A DNA stretch of 64,000 nucleotides from CAWCDJ01 sp963796675 (GTDB taxonomy: Bacteria > Acidobacteriota > Terriglobia > Bryobacterales > Bryobacteraceae), in contig CAWCMS010000002.1 in the NCBI GenBank assembly GCA_963796675.1, forward strand, positions 124,001-188,000, written 5' to 3'. A program made the translations under genes and the position numbers. Of the stretch, positions 8,633 to 17,389 are shown in pieces. The number at the start of each line of letters is the position of its first letter. The first letter of the stretch is position 1. The notes below the pieces were generated by a model. It ran no database searches, was not told the origin of the DNA, and worked only from the letters and a program-made list of their open reading frames with translations.

Positions 8633-9936
8633 AGCGCCTGCCTCCGCTTCACGTCGAGATAGGCCGCGGTGACCTGCGTCTTGATGCTGCCGGGAGTCAC
8701 CAGCGAGAGCCGGACGCCGCGCTGTTCCAGGCCGATCTGCAGGCGGCGCATGCGGTTCCAGAGCATCTGCCCGGCCAGCCCGTTGTAGAGCGAATCGACC
8801 GATGCCGGGGGCTCGCCGGTGAACAGCGGACGCATGGCGTCGTTTTCGGTGATGTTGACCAGCACCAGGTGGCGGCGCGCGACCAGCGGCACGTCGCGTT
8901 CGAAAGTTTCGGCCAACAGCGCATCATCGAGCGAGGTGAAGAAGACCAGCAGACAGCGCCGCCGCAGGTTGAGTTGCAGGCTGGTGAAGACCTCGCGGAA
9001 ATCGGGGCTCACGCGCTCGGCATGCAGGTTATAAATGGTCTCGCGGCAGAGGCGGAAATGGTCGAGGCCGCTGCGCGCGCGCACGAAGTGGTGGGTGCGG
9101 TCGCTAAAGGTGATCAGGCCGAAGCGGTCGCCCTGGCGTTCTGCCACGAGCGCCAGGTGCAGCGCCGCATCCACATAGCTATCCAGGATGCCGGAGCGCG
9201 CGGAGAGGCGGGAGGAATCGATCACTGCGTAAACTTCCTGCGCATGCTCCACCCGATAGAGCTTCACGACGGGGAAGGCGCGGCGGGCGGTGGCCTTCCA
9301 GTGGATGTCCTCGAACTTGTCGCCAGGCACGTAATGGCGCAGGTTATCGAATTCGCGGCCCTTGCCCACCTGGCGGCGCAGGCGGAAGCCCGGGTCGGCC
9401 CTCTTCAGGAAAAGCGCGGCAGTGGCGTGGTCGCGGAGGTTGGGATAGACGCGCAGGTTGCAGGCGCACGGCTTGGCTGCGCGGACCGACCACAGGCCGA
9501 GCGGTGAAGCGCACTCGAGGTGGATGCGGTCGAGCGGATGATCGCCGCGTGCTGTGCCGGTGCACGGCCAGTCGATGCGCGACGCTTCGGGCGGCGCCGT
9601 AATCTCACGTACGCGATCGGGCGATTCGATGCCCTCGGGCAGAGTCGCGGCGAGGCGCAGGTGCCGCTCATCGCCCGAATGATTGCGGATGGTGATCGCC
9701 AGTGAGCCGCCGACGTTCTTGGTGAGGCGCAAAGTTTCGGGAAGCGCGAGTTCGATCTGTTCCAGCCGGCGCTCGCCGCGGATGAGGTCGAAGATCGCGA
9801 CAGCTGCGCAGATTGCGAGCACCACCGCACCGGGTGCGATCCAGGCCGTCGATAGGCCGGCCAGAGTCAGGGCAGGGAGGGCGGCGGCCACGGCCAGCCA
9901 TACCAGGCGCATCTGCGGGGCGGGTCGAACGGTCAT
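8629..9936 (-). CDS. DUF58 domain protein (VWA-like fold, MoxR partner)
   Basis: This 435-residue protein has two N-terminal membrane helices (LVWLAVAAALPALTLAGL, then IAPGAVVLAICAAVAIFDL), a beta-rich region, and the DUF58 core with the family signature EFDNLRHYVPGDKFEDIHWK. The VWA-like part follows (VYAVIDSSRLSA, a degenerate MIDAS strand). DUF58 proteins work with MoxR ATPases in envelope functions. The start overlaps the moxR stop by ATGA, and its own stop overlaps the SpoIIM-like start, so translation is coupled. Confidence 0.9.
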   Translation of the reverse strand: MTVRPAPQMRLVWLAVAAALPALTLAGLSTAWIAPGAVVLAICAAVAIFDLIRGERRLEQIELALPETLRLTKNVGGSLAITIRNHSGDERHLRLAATLPEGIESPDRVREITAPPEASRIDWPCTGTARGDHPLDRIHLECASPLGLWSVRAAKPCACNLRVYPNLRDHATAALFLKRADPGFRLRRQVGKGREFDNLRHYVPGDKFEDIHWKATARRAFPVVKLYRVEHAQEVYAVIDSSRLSARSGILDSYVDAALHLALVAERQGDRFGLITFSDRTHHFVRARSGLDHFRLCRETIYNLHAERVSPDFREVFTSLQLNLRRRCLLVFFTSLDDALLAETFERDVPLVARRHLVLVNITENDAMRPLFTGEPPASVDSLYNGLAGQMLWNRMRRLQIGLEQRGVRLSLVTPGSIKTQVTAAYLDVKRRQAL

Positions 9937-10893
9937 CGCGGCACCGGGACCTCATGCAGGATCTTTTCGAGGACCTCGGCTGTGCGCACGCCTTCGAGTT
10001 CGGATTCGGGCCGCAGCAGCAAGCGGTGCTCGATCACCGGCAGGGCAACGGCGCGGATATCGTCGGGACTCACGAAATCGCGGCCCGAAAGGGCTGCCCA
10101 CGCGCGCGCTCCGCGCAGCACCGCCTGCGTGGCGCGCGGCCCGGCGCCCACCAGGATGCTATCGTCGGTTCGCGTCTTGCGCACCACCTCGACGCCATAC
10201 TCGATCACCTGCGGACTCACGGTAACGCTTTCCAGCGCGGTGCGCAGGCATTCGATCTCGCGATTCGGACAGGCGCCCGCGCACCTCGCCGCGGGCGAGC
10301 ACCGCTTCGGGCGCTTCGGCGTTCAGGCTGCGCTGCGCGAGAGCGAGTTCCTCGGCACCCTGAGGCCAGCCCATCGTAATCTTCAGCATGAAGCGATCCT
10401 TCTGCGCTTCGGGCAGCGGGTAGGTGCCTTCCGATTCGATCGGGTTCTCGGTGGCGAAGACCGTGAAGTTGGGCGAGAGGCGGTGGCTTTCGCGGTCGAT
10501 GGTGACGGTGCGCTCCTGCATCGCTTCGAGCAGCGCGGATTGCGTCTTGGCGGGCGCGCGGTTGATTTCGTCGGCCAGCAGGAAAGTGGTGAAAATGGGG
10601 CCCTTGACCAGCGAGAACTCGTTGCGCTGCAAGTTGAAGACGTTATTGCCCGTGATGTCGGCCGGCATCAGGTCGGGAGTGAACTGGATGCGCTTGAACT
10701 CCGCGCCCATCACCACCGCGAGAGTGCGGGCGAGCAGCGTCTTGCCGAGCCCGGGTACGCCCTCGATCAGCGCGTGCTGGTTGCAGAGGATCGCGACCAG
10801 CGAATAGCGGATGGCTTCTTCCTGCCCGATGATGACCTTGCGGACCTCGGCGGTCACCTGGTCCATGGTGGCTTGAAATTGGTCGAGGTTCAC
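9933..10893 (-). CDS. MoxR family AAA+ ATPase, frameshifted
   Basis: The joined protein is about 319 residues. GTG 10893 overlaps the DUF4350 stop as GTGA. Walker A is GVPGLGKT, Walker B is LLADEINRAPAK, sensor 1 is FATENPIE, and the arginine finger segment is LPEAQKDRF. The helical lid domain ends LEKILHEVPVPR. The frame breaks near 10261, where LSES must continue as EIECLRTALESVTVSPQ. MoxR ATPases act as chaperones that remodel or load cofactors into VWA/DUF58-type partners, and DUF58 is the next gene here. Confidence 0.9.
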
Positions 10894-11894
10894 AGTTCTC
10901 CTTTCGCCTGCAGGACGGATTGTACTTCTCGCATGGTCTCGAGCGGCCGCCCGCTGCCTTCTTGCACGAGTGCGGCGGCGCGCACCGCTTTGGACGAGCC
11001 GGCCTCCCGGCGGTTGCCTGCCTGCCACTGCTCCCAGCAGACGGCGGCCAGCCGCTCGCGCGGAATGTTACGGCGGAGCAGCGTAATCAGGCCGGCGTGC
11101 GATGTGCGGCCGGCGAAATTCTCTCCCGCCGCGACGGCGCCGGGCGGCGGGAACGTCGCGCCGTTGCGCCACAGCAGCAGCGCGGCGCACAGCGCGAGGC
11201 CCAGCGCCATACCGGTGAAATGGAAGCGGCGCGCCAGTGCGACCACGCTGCCTGATTCGGCGATACCGAAATGCCGTTCGTCGAAGACGACCCGGAGGTT
11301 CGGTCCCAGCGCCGTCGTGACCGTATCGAATCGGTCGCCCGCCGCCGTGGATTCGTTCGCGAAATCGTCGCTTTCCGGCCACACCGCCACGGAACCCTTG
11401 CCGAATGCCCTTTCCACCGCCAGGATTTTGGGCCCGGCGCGCTCCAGCACCGTCCATCCGGGCGCATCCGAAAAATAGAGCGGATGGCTCTGGCGCGCCT
11501 TTCGGTCGGTGGACAGGACGAGGCGCCAGGAGCTGACCAGGGCGTCCGTACGGGTGTTGGCATCGCCATTGAGGGCCACGGCCACGCGAACGCCGCGCTC
11601 GGCTAGCTTGCGGAGGTCCGCGTCGTTGTCGGCGAAGTCCCCTGCTCGGGTGGCGAGGAGCAGGACCGTAGTGCCGGACGGCACGTCGTCGAGCGCTCCG
11701 AAATTGCGTGCGACGACGACACCGGGAACGCGGGCCAGAGTATCGAAGAGCAGCTTGGAGCCGAGGGGATCGGCGCGGAGGCTGGAGTACTCGGGATAGG
11801 CCGAACCGTCCTCGAATTCGAGATTGAACAGAGAGACCAGTCCCCAGGCGAGGCCGGCGGCCAGCAGCGCGCCGAAGATCGCGGTGCGATTCAT
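10890..11894 (-). CDS. DUF4350 domain membrane protein
   Basis: This protein of about 334 residues starts at ATG 11894, overlapping the DUF4129 stop (ATGA). The frame is open far upstream but that part is shadow coding. The N-terminal membrane helix is FGALLAAGLAWGLVSL. The DUF4350 core includes YPEYSSLRADPLGSKLLFDTL, and there is a second membrane helix, MALGLALCAALLLW, near residue 230. The C-terminal part is cytoplasmic and helical. The family is nearly always encoded between DUF4129 and MoxR; its molecular role is not known. Confidence 0.85.
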   Translation of the reverse strand: MNRTAIFGALLAAGLAWGLVSLFNLEFEDGSAYPEYSSLRADPLGSKLLFDTLARVPGVVVARNFGALDDVPSGTTVLLLATRAGDFADNDADLRKLAERGVRVAVALNGDANTRTDALVSSWRLVLSTDRKARQSHPLYFSDAPGWTVLERAGPKILAVERAFGKGSVAVWPESDDFANESTAAGDRFDTVTTALGPNLRVVFDERHFGIAESGSVVALARRFHFTGMALGLALCAALLLWRNGATFPPPGAVAAGENFAGRTSHAGLITLLRRNIPRERLAAVCWEQWQAGNRREAGSSKAVRAAALVQEGSGRPLETMREVQSVLQAKGEL

Positions 11895-13474
11895 GCGGTG
11901 GCCCCCAGGGATTTCATCTCGGAAGCCCGGTTGCGGAACCGGTCGATCTCCTCGACGGTCGCCTCGTGGCTGCCGTACCAGACACGTTCGAAGGCGCGGA
12001 CATTGGCGGAGAAGAGGTCGCGCGCGCCGGAGATTCCCCGCGCGCGGCGTCGTAGCTCGGCCTCGTATTCGCGATTGGTCTTGCCGGGGTGGATTGCGAT
12101 CCATTCGCGGCGTCCCATCCAGGCGAGATTCGCGAGATAGAGCGCGCGGAGTGCCAGGCGCGTGTCGCCGCCGGCCAGGCAGCGTTCTGCCAGAGCGAGC
12201 CATTCTTCTTCCGGCAGTCGGTCTGCCGCGAGCTCTTCGGCGTCGAGCCGGACGGCGGTTTCCATCACTGGTGCGGATTTGTGCTTCGCACGGCGCAATT
12301 TGCGGCGGCGGAGAATCAGCACGGCTAAGGCCGCCGCGACGAGGGCAATGAGGAGGGCGATCGACCAATGGAGCGCCAGAGTGGGCGGAGCGCCCTCGCC
12401 CGGCGCCAGTTTGATGGAAAGACGGTCTTTCAGCCACTCAAAGAAGCGATCGATCTGTTGGCCGATGAAATCGAATGCTTTGCGAATGCCGGTGATGACG
12501 CGGTCGGTGAAGTCGACGATCCAGGGCTTGCTTGCCATGGAAGTGGCTGGTGGCGGAAGGCGCCAGTCGTATTCGTGCTGCTCCATGGCCGCGCGCGAGG
12601 CGCTGCGGAGATCCGCGGCGGAAACTGCTGCCCGTGCCTGCGGGGCAATCATTGCGATCAGCAACAGCGCGGCCGCGGCGGCACGGAGACGGCGCATGCC
12701 CGCGCGCAGATCTTCGCCGGTGTCGAGCGATTCCGCGCGGAAGCCGCGGATCGTGAAAACCGCTTGCACGTAGGGGTCGAAGGCCAGCCAGGTGAGCGCC
12801 ACCACGGCCGCGGCGAACATTGAGTTGGTGATGAAGTAGGTGCCGCCGCGGCTGAAAACCGATTCGTAGCCGGTCAGTGTCCGGACGAGCTGCGGCAGCA
12901 TCGCCAGGGTGAGAAAGACGTTGACCATCACCAAGGTCCCGAGCAGCAGCAGAAGGCTGGAGACGATCCAGTTCTGTCTCTGGCCGCGGCTCGCCAAGTG
13001 CCGCGCGTGCCGGATGACTTCCGCGGGTTCGAGGCCGCGGTCCGACAGCGCGGCGGCGTCGCGATAGAACGCCATCACCGCGGCCAGCGGGAAGCCGATC
13101 AGCAGGGCGAAGGGAAGCACGAAGAGGCGGGTTGCGCCGAGGAACGCCTGCACGGCGAAGAGCCGCCAGACGCGGGTGCGCGTCCAAGGCTCGGCCGGCG
13201 CGCCGCTGAGTGTGCGCCGCAGCCTGCCCGCGAAGACGGCACGCCACGAGTTCATCCACACCAGCAGCAGTGCGAGCGCCACCGATTCCGTCAGGCACAT
13301 TAGCTCCGACGTGCGCGGATTGGTGACGTCATTCCAAAACCGCAACGCCGCAAGCGCCAATGGGACGGCGCCGGTCCAATAGCAGGCGAGCGTTCCTCGA
13401 GGGGCCTGCCGCAACAGGTGGACCGCGTCTTCGAGAAGATCGACCGCGCCGTACCGGCTTACCGATTCTGCCAC
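11891..13474 (-). CDS. DUF4129 domain multipass membrane protein
   Basis: Start chosen at GTG 13474 (VAESVSRYGAVDLLED), 16 bases inside the preceding zinc-finger gene. It encodes about 527 residues, with six or so membrane segments in the first 300 residues (e.g. LLLLLGTLVMVNVFLTLAML). A central exported stretch, a further helix ALLIALVAAALAVLIL and the cytoplasmic DUF4129 region (EEEWLALAERCLAGGDTRLALR) follow. In other operons DUF4129 is the tail of transglutaminase TgpA proteins, but no transglutaminase domain is seen here. It is coupled to DUF4350 by ATGA. Confidence 0.8.
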   Translation of the reverse strand: MAESVSRYGAVDLLEDAVHLLRQAPRGTLACYWTGAVPLALAALRFWNDVTNPRTSELMCLTESVALALLLVWMNSWRAVFAGRLRRTLSGAPAEPWTRTRVWRLFAVQAFLGATRLFVLPFALLIGFPLAAVMAFYRDAAALSDRGLEPAEVIRHARHLASRGQRQNWIVSSLLLLLGTLVMVNVFLTLAMLPQLVRTLTGYESVFSRGGTYFITNSMFAAAVVALTWLAFDPYVQAVFTIRGFRAESLDTGEDLRAGMRRLRAAAAALLLIAMIAPQARAAVSAADLRSASRAAMEQHEYDWRLPPPATSMASKPWIVDFTDRVITGIRKAFDFIGQQIDRFFEWLKDRLSIKLAPGEGAPPTLALHWSIALLIALVAAALAVLILRRRKLRRAKHKSAPVMETAVRLDAEELAADRLPEEEWLALAERCLAGGDTRLALRALYLANLAWMGRREWIAIHPGKTNREYEAELRRRARGISGARDLFSANVRAFERVWYGSHEATVEEIDRFRNRASEMKSLGATA

Positions 13475-13764
13475 GCGGTCTGCTCCATGCGGCCGGTAAT
13501 GAGGATCAGTGCCTGACCGGTGCCATAGAAGAATATCCACGCCAGCAGCAGGCCGGCGATCGCCATCCCCAGTCCCGCGATGCGCCGTCGCGATGGGACG
13601 GCGGACTGCGGTTTCTGCGCGGCGAGGCAGCGGGCACAAAGCAGGCGCGCCTCGTGCTCGGTGACGCATTCGCGGCAGAAACTGCGGCCGCATTCCGGGC
13701 AGCGGCAGACGGCTTCACGCGACTCGTGATTCCAGCAATGCGCGTGGAGCCCGGCGCCGGTCAT
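13459..13764 (-). CDS. Small B-box-type zinc-finger membrane protein
   Basis: This 101-residue protein has an N-terminal Cys/His cluster (HCWNHESREAVCRCPECGRSF, then CRECV and CARCLA), a zinc-binding B-box-like fold. One C-terminal membrane helix, GLGMAIAGLLLAWIFFYG, follows. ATGA overlaps the upstream gene. Such zinc-ribbon plus helix proteins are common in acidobacterial MoxR operons and may anchor a partner at the membrane (inference). Confidence 0.8.
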   Translation of the reverse strand: MTGAGLHAHCWNHESREAVCRCPECGRSFCRECVTEHEARLLCARCLAAQKPQSAVPSRRRIAGLGMAIAGLLLAWIFFYGTGQALILITGRMEQTAWQNR

Positions 13765-14705
13765 GCCTCACCCGCTTGGCTGGAACGGTTGAAGAGAATG
13801 GCCAGGCCGATCATCGCCAAAAGGACATTCGCGCCGATCTCCACTTCGTGAAAGATGCGAGCCGCGGGTGCATCGAACATGTTGGTACCGGCCATGCTCG
13901 CCACGAAACTCCGAGCGTAGTAGAGACCCCCCAGGGTGACCAGCGTGGCGATGGCCAGTTTCTGCATGGGGGGCTGCAGGCGCCGGCGGGAGGCCTGCAC
14001 GAAGATTGCACAGGCGGCGGCTAACTGCACGATATTCAGCGCGTAGGCCGTCCATTGGAGCACGGGCCCGGTCGAGAAAAGTAGCGCGGTATGGGCTAGG
14101 GCATCTGCGAGCAGGCTGACGATCAAGAGGTCGGAGACCAGCGTGCGCGTGCGCGCCGGGGTCGAATCGGCCGGCGGAAGTGTCGCACCCGGAAGGGGCA
14201 GCGTCGACCCGGGCGGCCCTACGTCGCGGTGTTCGAGCGCTCCCGGCCAGTCCCCTTCGAGCACGCCTTGCACTTCGCCGATCTTCGGCTCCACTTCGCT
14301 CAGGAAGCGGCGTGCCGTCCAGCGCCGATAGACCGAACGGATCTCATCCCGGCTTACGGCGGTGTAGATCCGGCACGTGCAACTGCAAGTGACGGAAACG
14401 TACAGCCATACCGCCACCAGGCCCAAGCCCGCTGCGATCATCGCCGGGGATGCCCAGTTTGAAAGATTTCGAAGGCCCAACCACGCCGCGAGCCAAATCA
14501 GACCGATCGCAACGGCGCGAGTGGAGAGATGGAAGCGCGGTGTGTCCGCCACCACGATCGCTTGAACGTCGCGGAGGTAGAAGCGCTTGTACTCTTCGCG
14601 GAAGCGCATCGATTGCACTGCGAGCAGATGGTCCGCGCCCAGCCACATGCTGGAGCTGCGGAGGAATCCGCGGCGGAAGCCAGGCAGGCGGCGGTAGGTT
14701 CTCAT
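13761..14705 (-). CDS. Multipass membrane protein of unknown function
   Basis: This 314-residue protein's N-terminal 60 residues (GADHLLAVQSMRFREEYKRFYLRDVQAIVV) look like a small PH-type domain. Two adjacent helices follow, then a cytoplasmic segment with CSCTCRIYTAVSRDEIRSVYRRW, a Pro-rich linker (residues 165-185), and four more helices. The pattern CSCTC is odd in a membrane-edge position and may bind metal. It is coupled at both ends by ATGA, so it belongs with the operon products. No catalytic motif was recognised. Confidence 0.75.
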   Translation of the reverse strand: MRTYRRLPGFRRGFLRSSSMWLGADHLLAVQSMRFREEYKRFYLRDVQAIVVADTPRFHLSTRAVAIGLIWLAAWLGLRNLSNWASPAMIAAGLGLVAVWLYVSVTCSCTCRIYTAVSRDEIRSVYRRWTARRFLSEVEPKIGEVQGVLEGDWPGALEHRDVGPPGSTLPLPGATLPPADSTPARTRTLVSDLLIVSLLADALAHTALLFSTGPVLQWTAYALNIVQLAAACAIFVQASRRRLQPPMQKLAIATLVTLGGLYYARSFVASMAGTNMFDAPAARIFHEVEIGANVLLAMIGLAILFNRSSQAGEA

Positions 14706-15280
14706 AGCCGCCTCATGTTGGACATGCTCAGGAAGTAGATGATTCCCCAGACCCAGGCCGCAATCTCCGCGGCCGAGATCGTCATCCCGAGTGCCATCCG
14801 CCAGCGGTTACGTCGCACCAGGCTGATGGGCTGGCGCCATTTCAGGATCCCCAGGACGAATGCGGCCGGCGCCGCGAAGATGGTGAATGGCCACAGGACG
14901 AGCGAGGCCAGGGGTAAGATCAGAACGATCGAATCGTAGAGAGTTCGCGACGTGACGGCCTTGACCGCCTTGGCCCGTCCCGCGCCCGCGGCTACGCACG
15001 ATGGGCACCAGATCTCCCTGCCAAACTCCACCGCGCAGAGCTGACAGACGAACCTTCCGCATTGGCTGCACGACGCCACAGCGCGTTTCGCCGGATGGTC
15101 GAAGCAGGCGCCTTCCCCTTCGAGAGCCGCCTCGGCGTGTGCCGGCATTTCAGACCCGAGCACGGAGGGAAATACGCGGACGCGGTTATCGGAGCCGCAC
15201 ATGGTACAGATCGCTGTGCCGCTCGCGGCCAGTTCCCACTTGGGCAGCGGCATGGCGCAGCGTGCGCAGGGGATCGGCAT
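14702..15280 (-). CDS. Zinc-ribbon/B-box membrane protein
   Basis: This 192-residue protein has two Cys-rich parts: CARCAMPLPKW with a partner CTMCGSDNR, and CFDHPAKRAVASCSQCGRFV followed by CQLCAVEF and CPSCVAA, the B-box consensus. Three membrane helices follow (SIVLILPLASLVLWPFTIF, the strand-helix ALGMTISAAEIAAWVWGIIYF and one between). It is the third zinc-finger product of this operon. The stop overlaps the next gene by four bases. Confidence 0.8.
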   Translation of the reverse strand: MPIPCARCAMPLPKWELAASGTAICTMCGSDNRVRVFPSVLGSEMPAHAEAALEGEGACFDHPAKRAVASCSQCGRFVCQLCAVEFGREIWCPSCVAAGAGRAKAVKAVTSRTLYDSIVLILPLASLVLWPFTIFAAPAAFVLGILKWRQPISLVRRNRWRMALGMTISAAEIAAWVWGIIYFLSMSNMRRL

Positions 15281-15286
15281 GGTCGG

Positions 15287-15904
15287 CTAGGTTTGGCGCA
15301 CGCGGATGACGCGCGTATCGCAGATCTGGTCGTGCAGCGCGCGCTTTTCGGGATCGAAAGCGGCCATGATGTACCCGATTCCGAGAATCATGCCGCTCAG
15401 CATCTTCGCGAAAAAGCGCGCAAAGGAGCGGCCCAGGCCCACCGGGCTGCCGTCCGGGCGCACCACTTTCAGGCTGAGTGCCATCTTCCCCGGCGTCGCT
15501 GCCAGATACCCGATGAACAACGATTGGTACAAGCAGTCCACGAACGTATTGAGCGCGAAGGCAAGAGCCATGAAACTCAGGAAGGCGGTCAGGAATACGA
15601 CCGGCGGAGTTCCCGGCGCGGGGGGCTGCAGGCGCTCGGTGACGTTTCCGAGGAACGCATACTGCACGATGGTCCCGGCCACCATCAGGATGATGCCGTC
15701 GATCAGCAGCGCGACGAAGCGGATCCAGAAGCCGCCGAATTCGAAGGCGGCGGCCGGCGCGACGCCCTCCCGCAGCTTCTGTGCGTAACTGTCTTTGCAG
15801 ACCGGACAGATCAGAAGATCGCCGAAACGGGCGAGGTCGTCCGGTGCGGTAGGCTGGCCGCATTCGGCACAATAGAGCGTTCCCGGGCCGTAAACCGAGT
15901 CCAT
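15287..15904 (-). CDS. RDD family membrane protein with N-terminal zinc ribbon
   Basis: This 205-residue protein has a zinc ribbon from YCAECGQPT and LICPVCKDS, then the RDD domain: FWIRFVALLIDGIIL (Arg and Asp), later LAATPGKMALSLKVVRPDG. There are about four membrane helices. It is probably the first gene of the MoxR operon, since only 15 bases separate it from the DUF2911 gene upstream on the same strand, which may share its transcript. An RDD gene therefore opens and closes the operon. Confidence 0.85.
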   Translation of the reverse strand: MDSVYGPGTLYCAECGQPTAPDDLARFGDLLICPVCKDSYAQKLREGVAPAAAFEFGGFWIRFVALLIDGIILMVAGTIVQYAFLGNVTERLQPPAPGTPPVVFLTAFLSFMALAFALNTFVDCLYQSLFIGYLAATPGKMALSLKVVRPDGSPVGLGRSFARFFAKMLSGMILGIGYIMAAFDPEKRALHDQICDTRVIRVRQT

Positions 15905-15919
15905 AAATGAGTTGCCCGG

Positions 15920-16456
15920 CTACTTGACAGTGAAATGGACCGTCGCAGCGGTGTTCTCCCACTCCAGACGAAGTTCTCCGCGATTTCCGCCCTGGCTGGA
16001 GAGCGCCATCTTATAGGTTTCGACTTTCGAGGCGGGTTTGCTCATGGTCATCGCCGTGCGACCCAGATCCTTGCTCTTGTCGTAATCGAGCCCCCACTGG
16101 CCGGTTTGCTTATTCACGATGAGCTGCCAGTTCCCATTGTTCAGTGCCACGAAGAGCGTGTAGCTGCCGGCCGGCACGTGCAGGCCGTTGATATCCAGGT
16201 CGCCGGTGGTCGTGAGCGCGGTGGCATCGTTGGCTCCGGCGCGCCAGACAGGGTAGGTGGAATCCTTCGCGATCGGGCCGGAGGGGCCGAAGATGTCCTG
16301 GCGTCCGTGGAGCGAGGGCGCATGATACTTGATCGAAATCGTCTTGCCGTTGATAGTGACCGAGGTCTCGGCCGCGGGACTCTGTTGCGGCCTCTGGGCA
16401 AAGCCCGCCGTCACGACTCCCGTAAGCAGCAATGCGCACGTCAAAAGCTGTTTCAT
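15920..16456 (-). CDS. DUF2911 family exported protein
   Basis: This 178-residue protein has a Sec leader (MKQLLTCALLLTGVVTAGFA). The mature part carries the DUF2911 signatures SVTINGKTISIKYHAPSLHGR, PVWRAGANDATAL and GSYTLFVAL, a beta-sandwich common in Acidobacteria and Bacteroidetes. GGATATC-type spacing upstream is weak, and the start is set by the leader. Function is unknown. Confidence 0.9.
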   Translation of the reverse strand: MKQLLTCALLLTGVVTAGFAQRPQQSPAAETSVTINGKTISIKYHAPSLHGRQDIFGPSGPIAKDSTYPVWRAGANDATALTTTGDLDINGLHVPAGSYTLFVALNNGNWQLIVNKQTGQWGLDYDKSKDLGRTAMTMSKPASKVETYKMALSSQGGNRGELRLEWENTAATVHFTVK

Positions 16457-16515
16457 TTACGGATATCTCCTTCAGCCGAGTATACCTGCAAACAACGCGT
16501 TTCGCCCGCTGCTAA

Positions 16516-17358
16516 CTAATGGCTATCGGGCAGTTTGTCGCGCAGCATGTCTTCGATGTCGCCCATCTTGTCGCCGAGCAGATTGAGTTTCCGCGAAAGG
16601 CCCTGGATTTCGGTCTCCGAGCGCCGGTTCACTTGGAAGTCGAGCTCGCCGCGCAGGCGGTCTTTGGCGTCCTGGCGGTTCTGGCTCATCATGATCACCG
16701 GCGCTTGAAGGGCGGCCAGCATGGAGAGAAACAGGTTCAGCAGGATGAATGGGTAAGGATCCCAGGCGGATCTGCCGAGGCGGACATTGATGGCCGTGTA
16801 AACGACGAGCACCATGAGGAAACTGATGATGAAGGCCCACGATCCGCCGAAGCGGGCCACTTCGTCGGCGATGCGCTCCCCGAAGGATGTTTCCTGTTCG
16901 ATCACTTCATTAATATTGCGCGTAGACCGCAGCCGCACCAGTTGCTGGGATGCGTGGAACTGCTTGCCGAGTACGGAAAGCATGTCCATGCCCGCCAACG
17001 GTTTGCGCTCGAGCAGGACCCCGATGTCGTGGCGGTCCACCTCGATGCAGACCGTCTCATCCAGGGCGATGGCATCGGTCTGGTGCGGAGTCTGGTCGAG
17101 CATGGAGGCAAATCCAAAGAACTCGCCGGGCGACGGCTCGTCGACGATCAGCTCCTGGTGGTCTTCATCGATCGTGGTCACCTGAACGCGGCCAGATACC
17201 ATGACGTAGGCCCGCCCCCCAGGATCGTTCCTCTTGTAGATGCGCTGCCGCGGCGTGAAGTGGCGCATCTCGACCTGGCCGGCCAAGACCGCAGTTTCAT
17301 CGTCGTCCAGCAGGGCAAATAGGGGTACCGCTCTCAAAACTTCGGGTTTACATCCCAT
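16516..17358 (-). CDS. cNMP-binding domain fused to DUF1003 membrane domain
   Basis: This 280-residue protein starts at ATG 17358 (MGCKPEVLRAVPLFALLDDD), because further upstream the frame only mirrors the aldolase gene. Residues 8-130 form a cyclic-nucleotide-binding barrel (PGGRAYVMVSGRVQV, PSPGEFFGFASMLD). The phosphate-cassette Arg is not obvious, so it may not bind cAMP. Residues 160-280 are DUF1003 with two helices (SWAFIISFLMVLVVYTAI, PFILLNLFLSMLAAL) and the signature MMSQNRQDAKDR. It is divergent from the aldolase at 17390. Confidence 0.9.
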   Translation of the reverse strand: MGCKPEVLRAVPLFALLDDDETAVLAGQVEMRHFTPRQRIYKRNDPGGRAYVMVSGRVQVTTIDEDHQELIVDEPSPGEFFGFASMLDQTPHQTDAIALDETVCIEVDRHDIGVLLERKPLAGMDMLSVLGKQFHASQQLVRLRSTRNINEVIEQETSFGERIADEVARFGGSWAFIISFLMVLVVYTAINVRLGRSAWDPYPFILLNLFLSMLAALQAPVIMMSQNRQDAKDRLRGELDFQVNRRSETEIQGLSRKLNLLGDKMGDIEDMLRDKLPDSH

Positions 17359-17389
17359 GTTGGGCCTCGACCGTAGAATAATATGGAAA

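Noticed and set aside
9982..11478. A 498-codon plus-strand open frame opposite MoxR and DUF4350
   Set aside because: It is a shadow of the minus-strand operon; composition is Arg/Ala/Ser-rich with no domain, and the minus-strand genes carry clear MoxR motifs.
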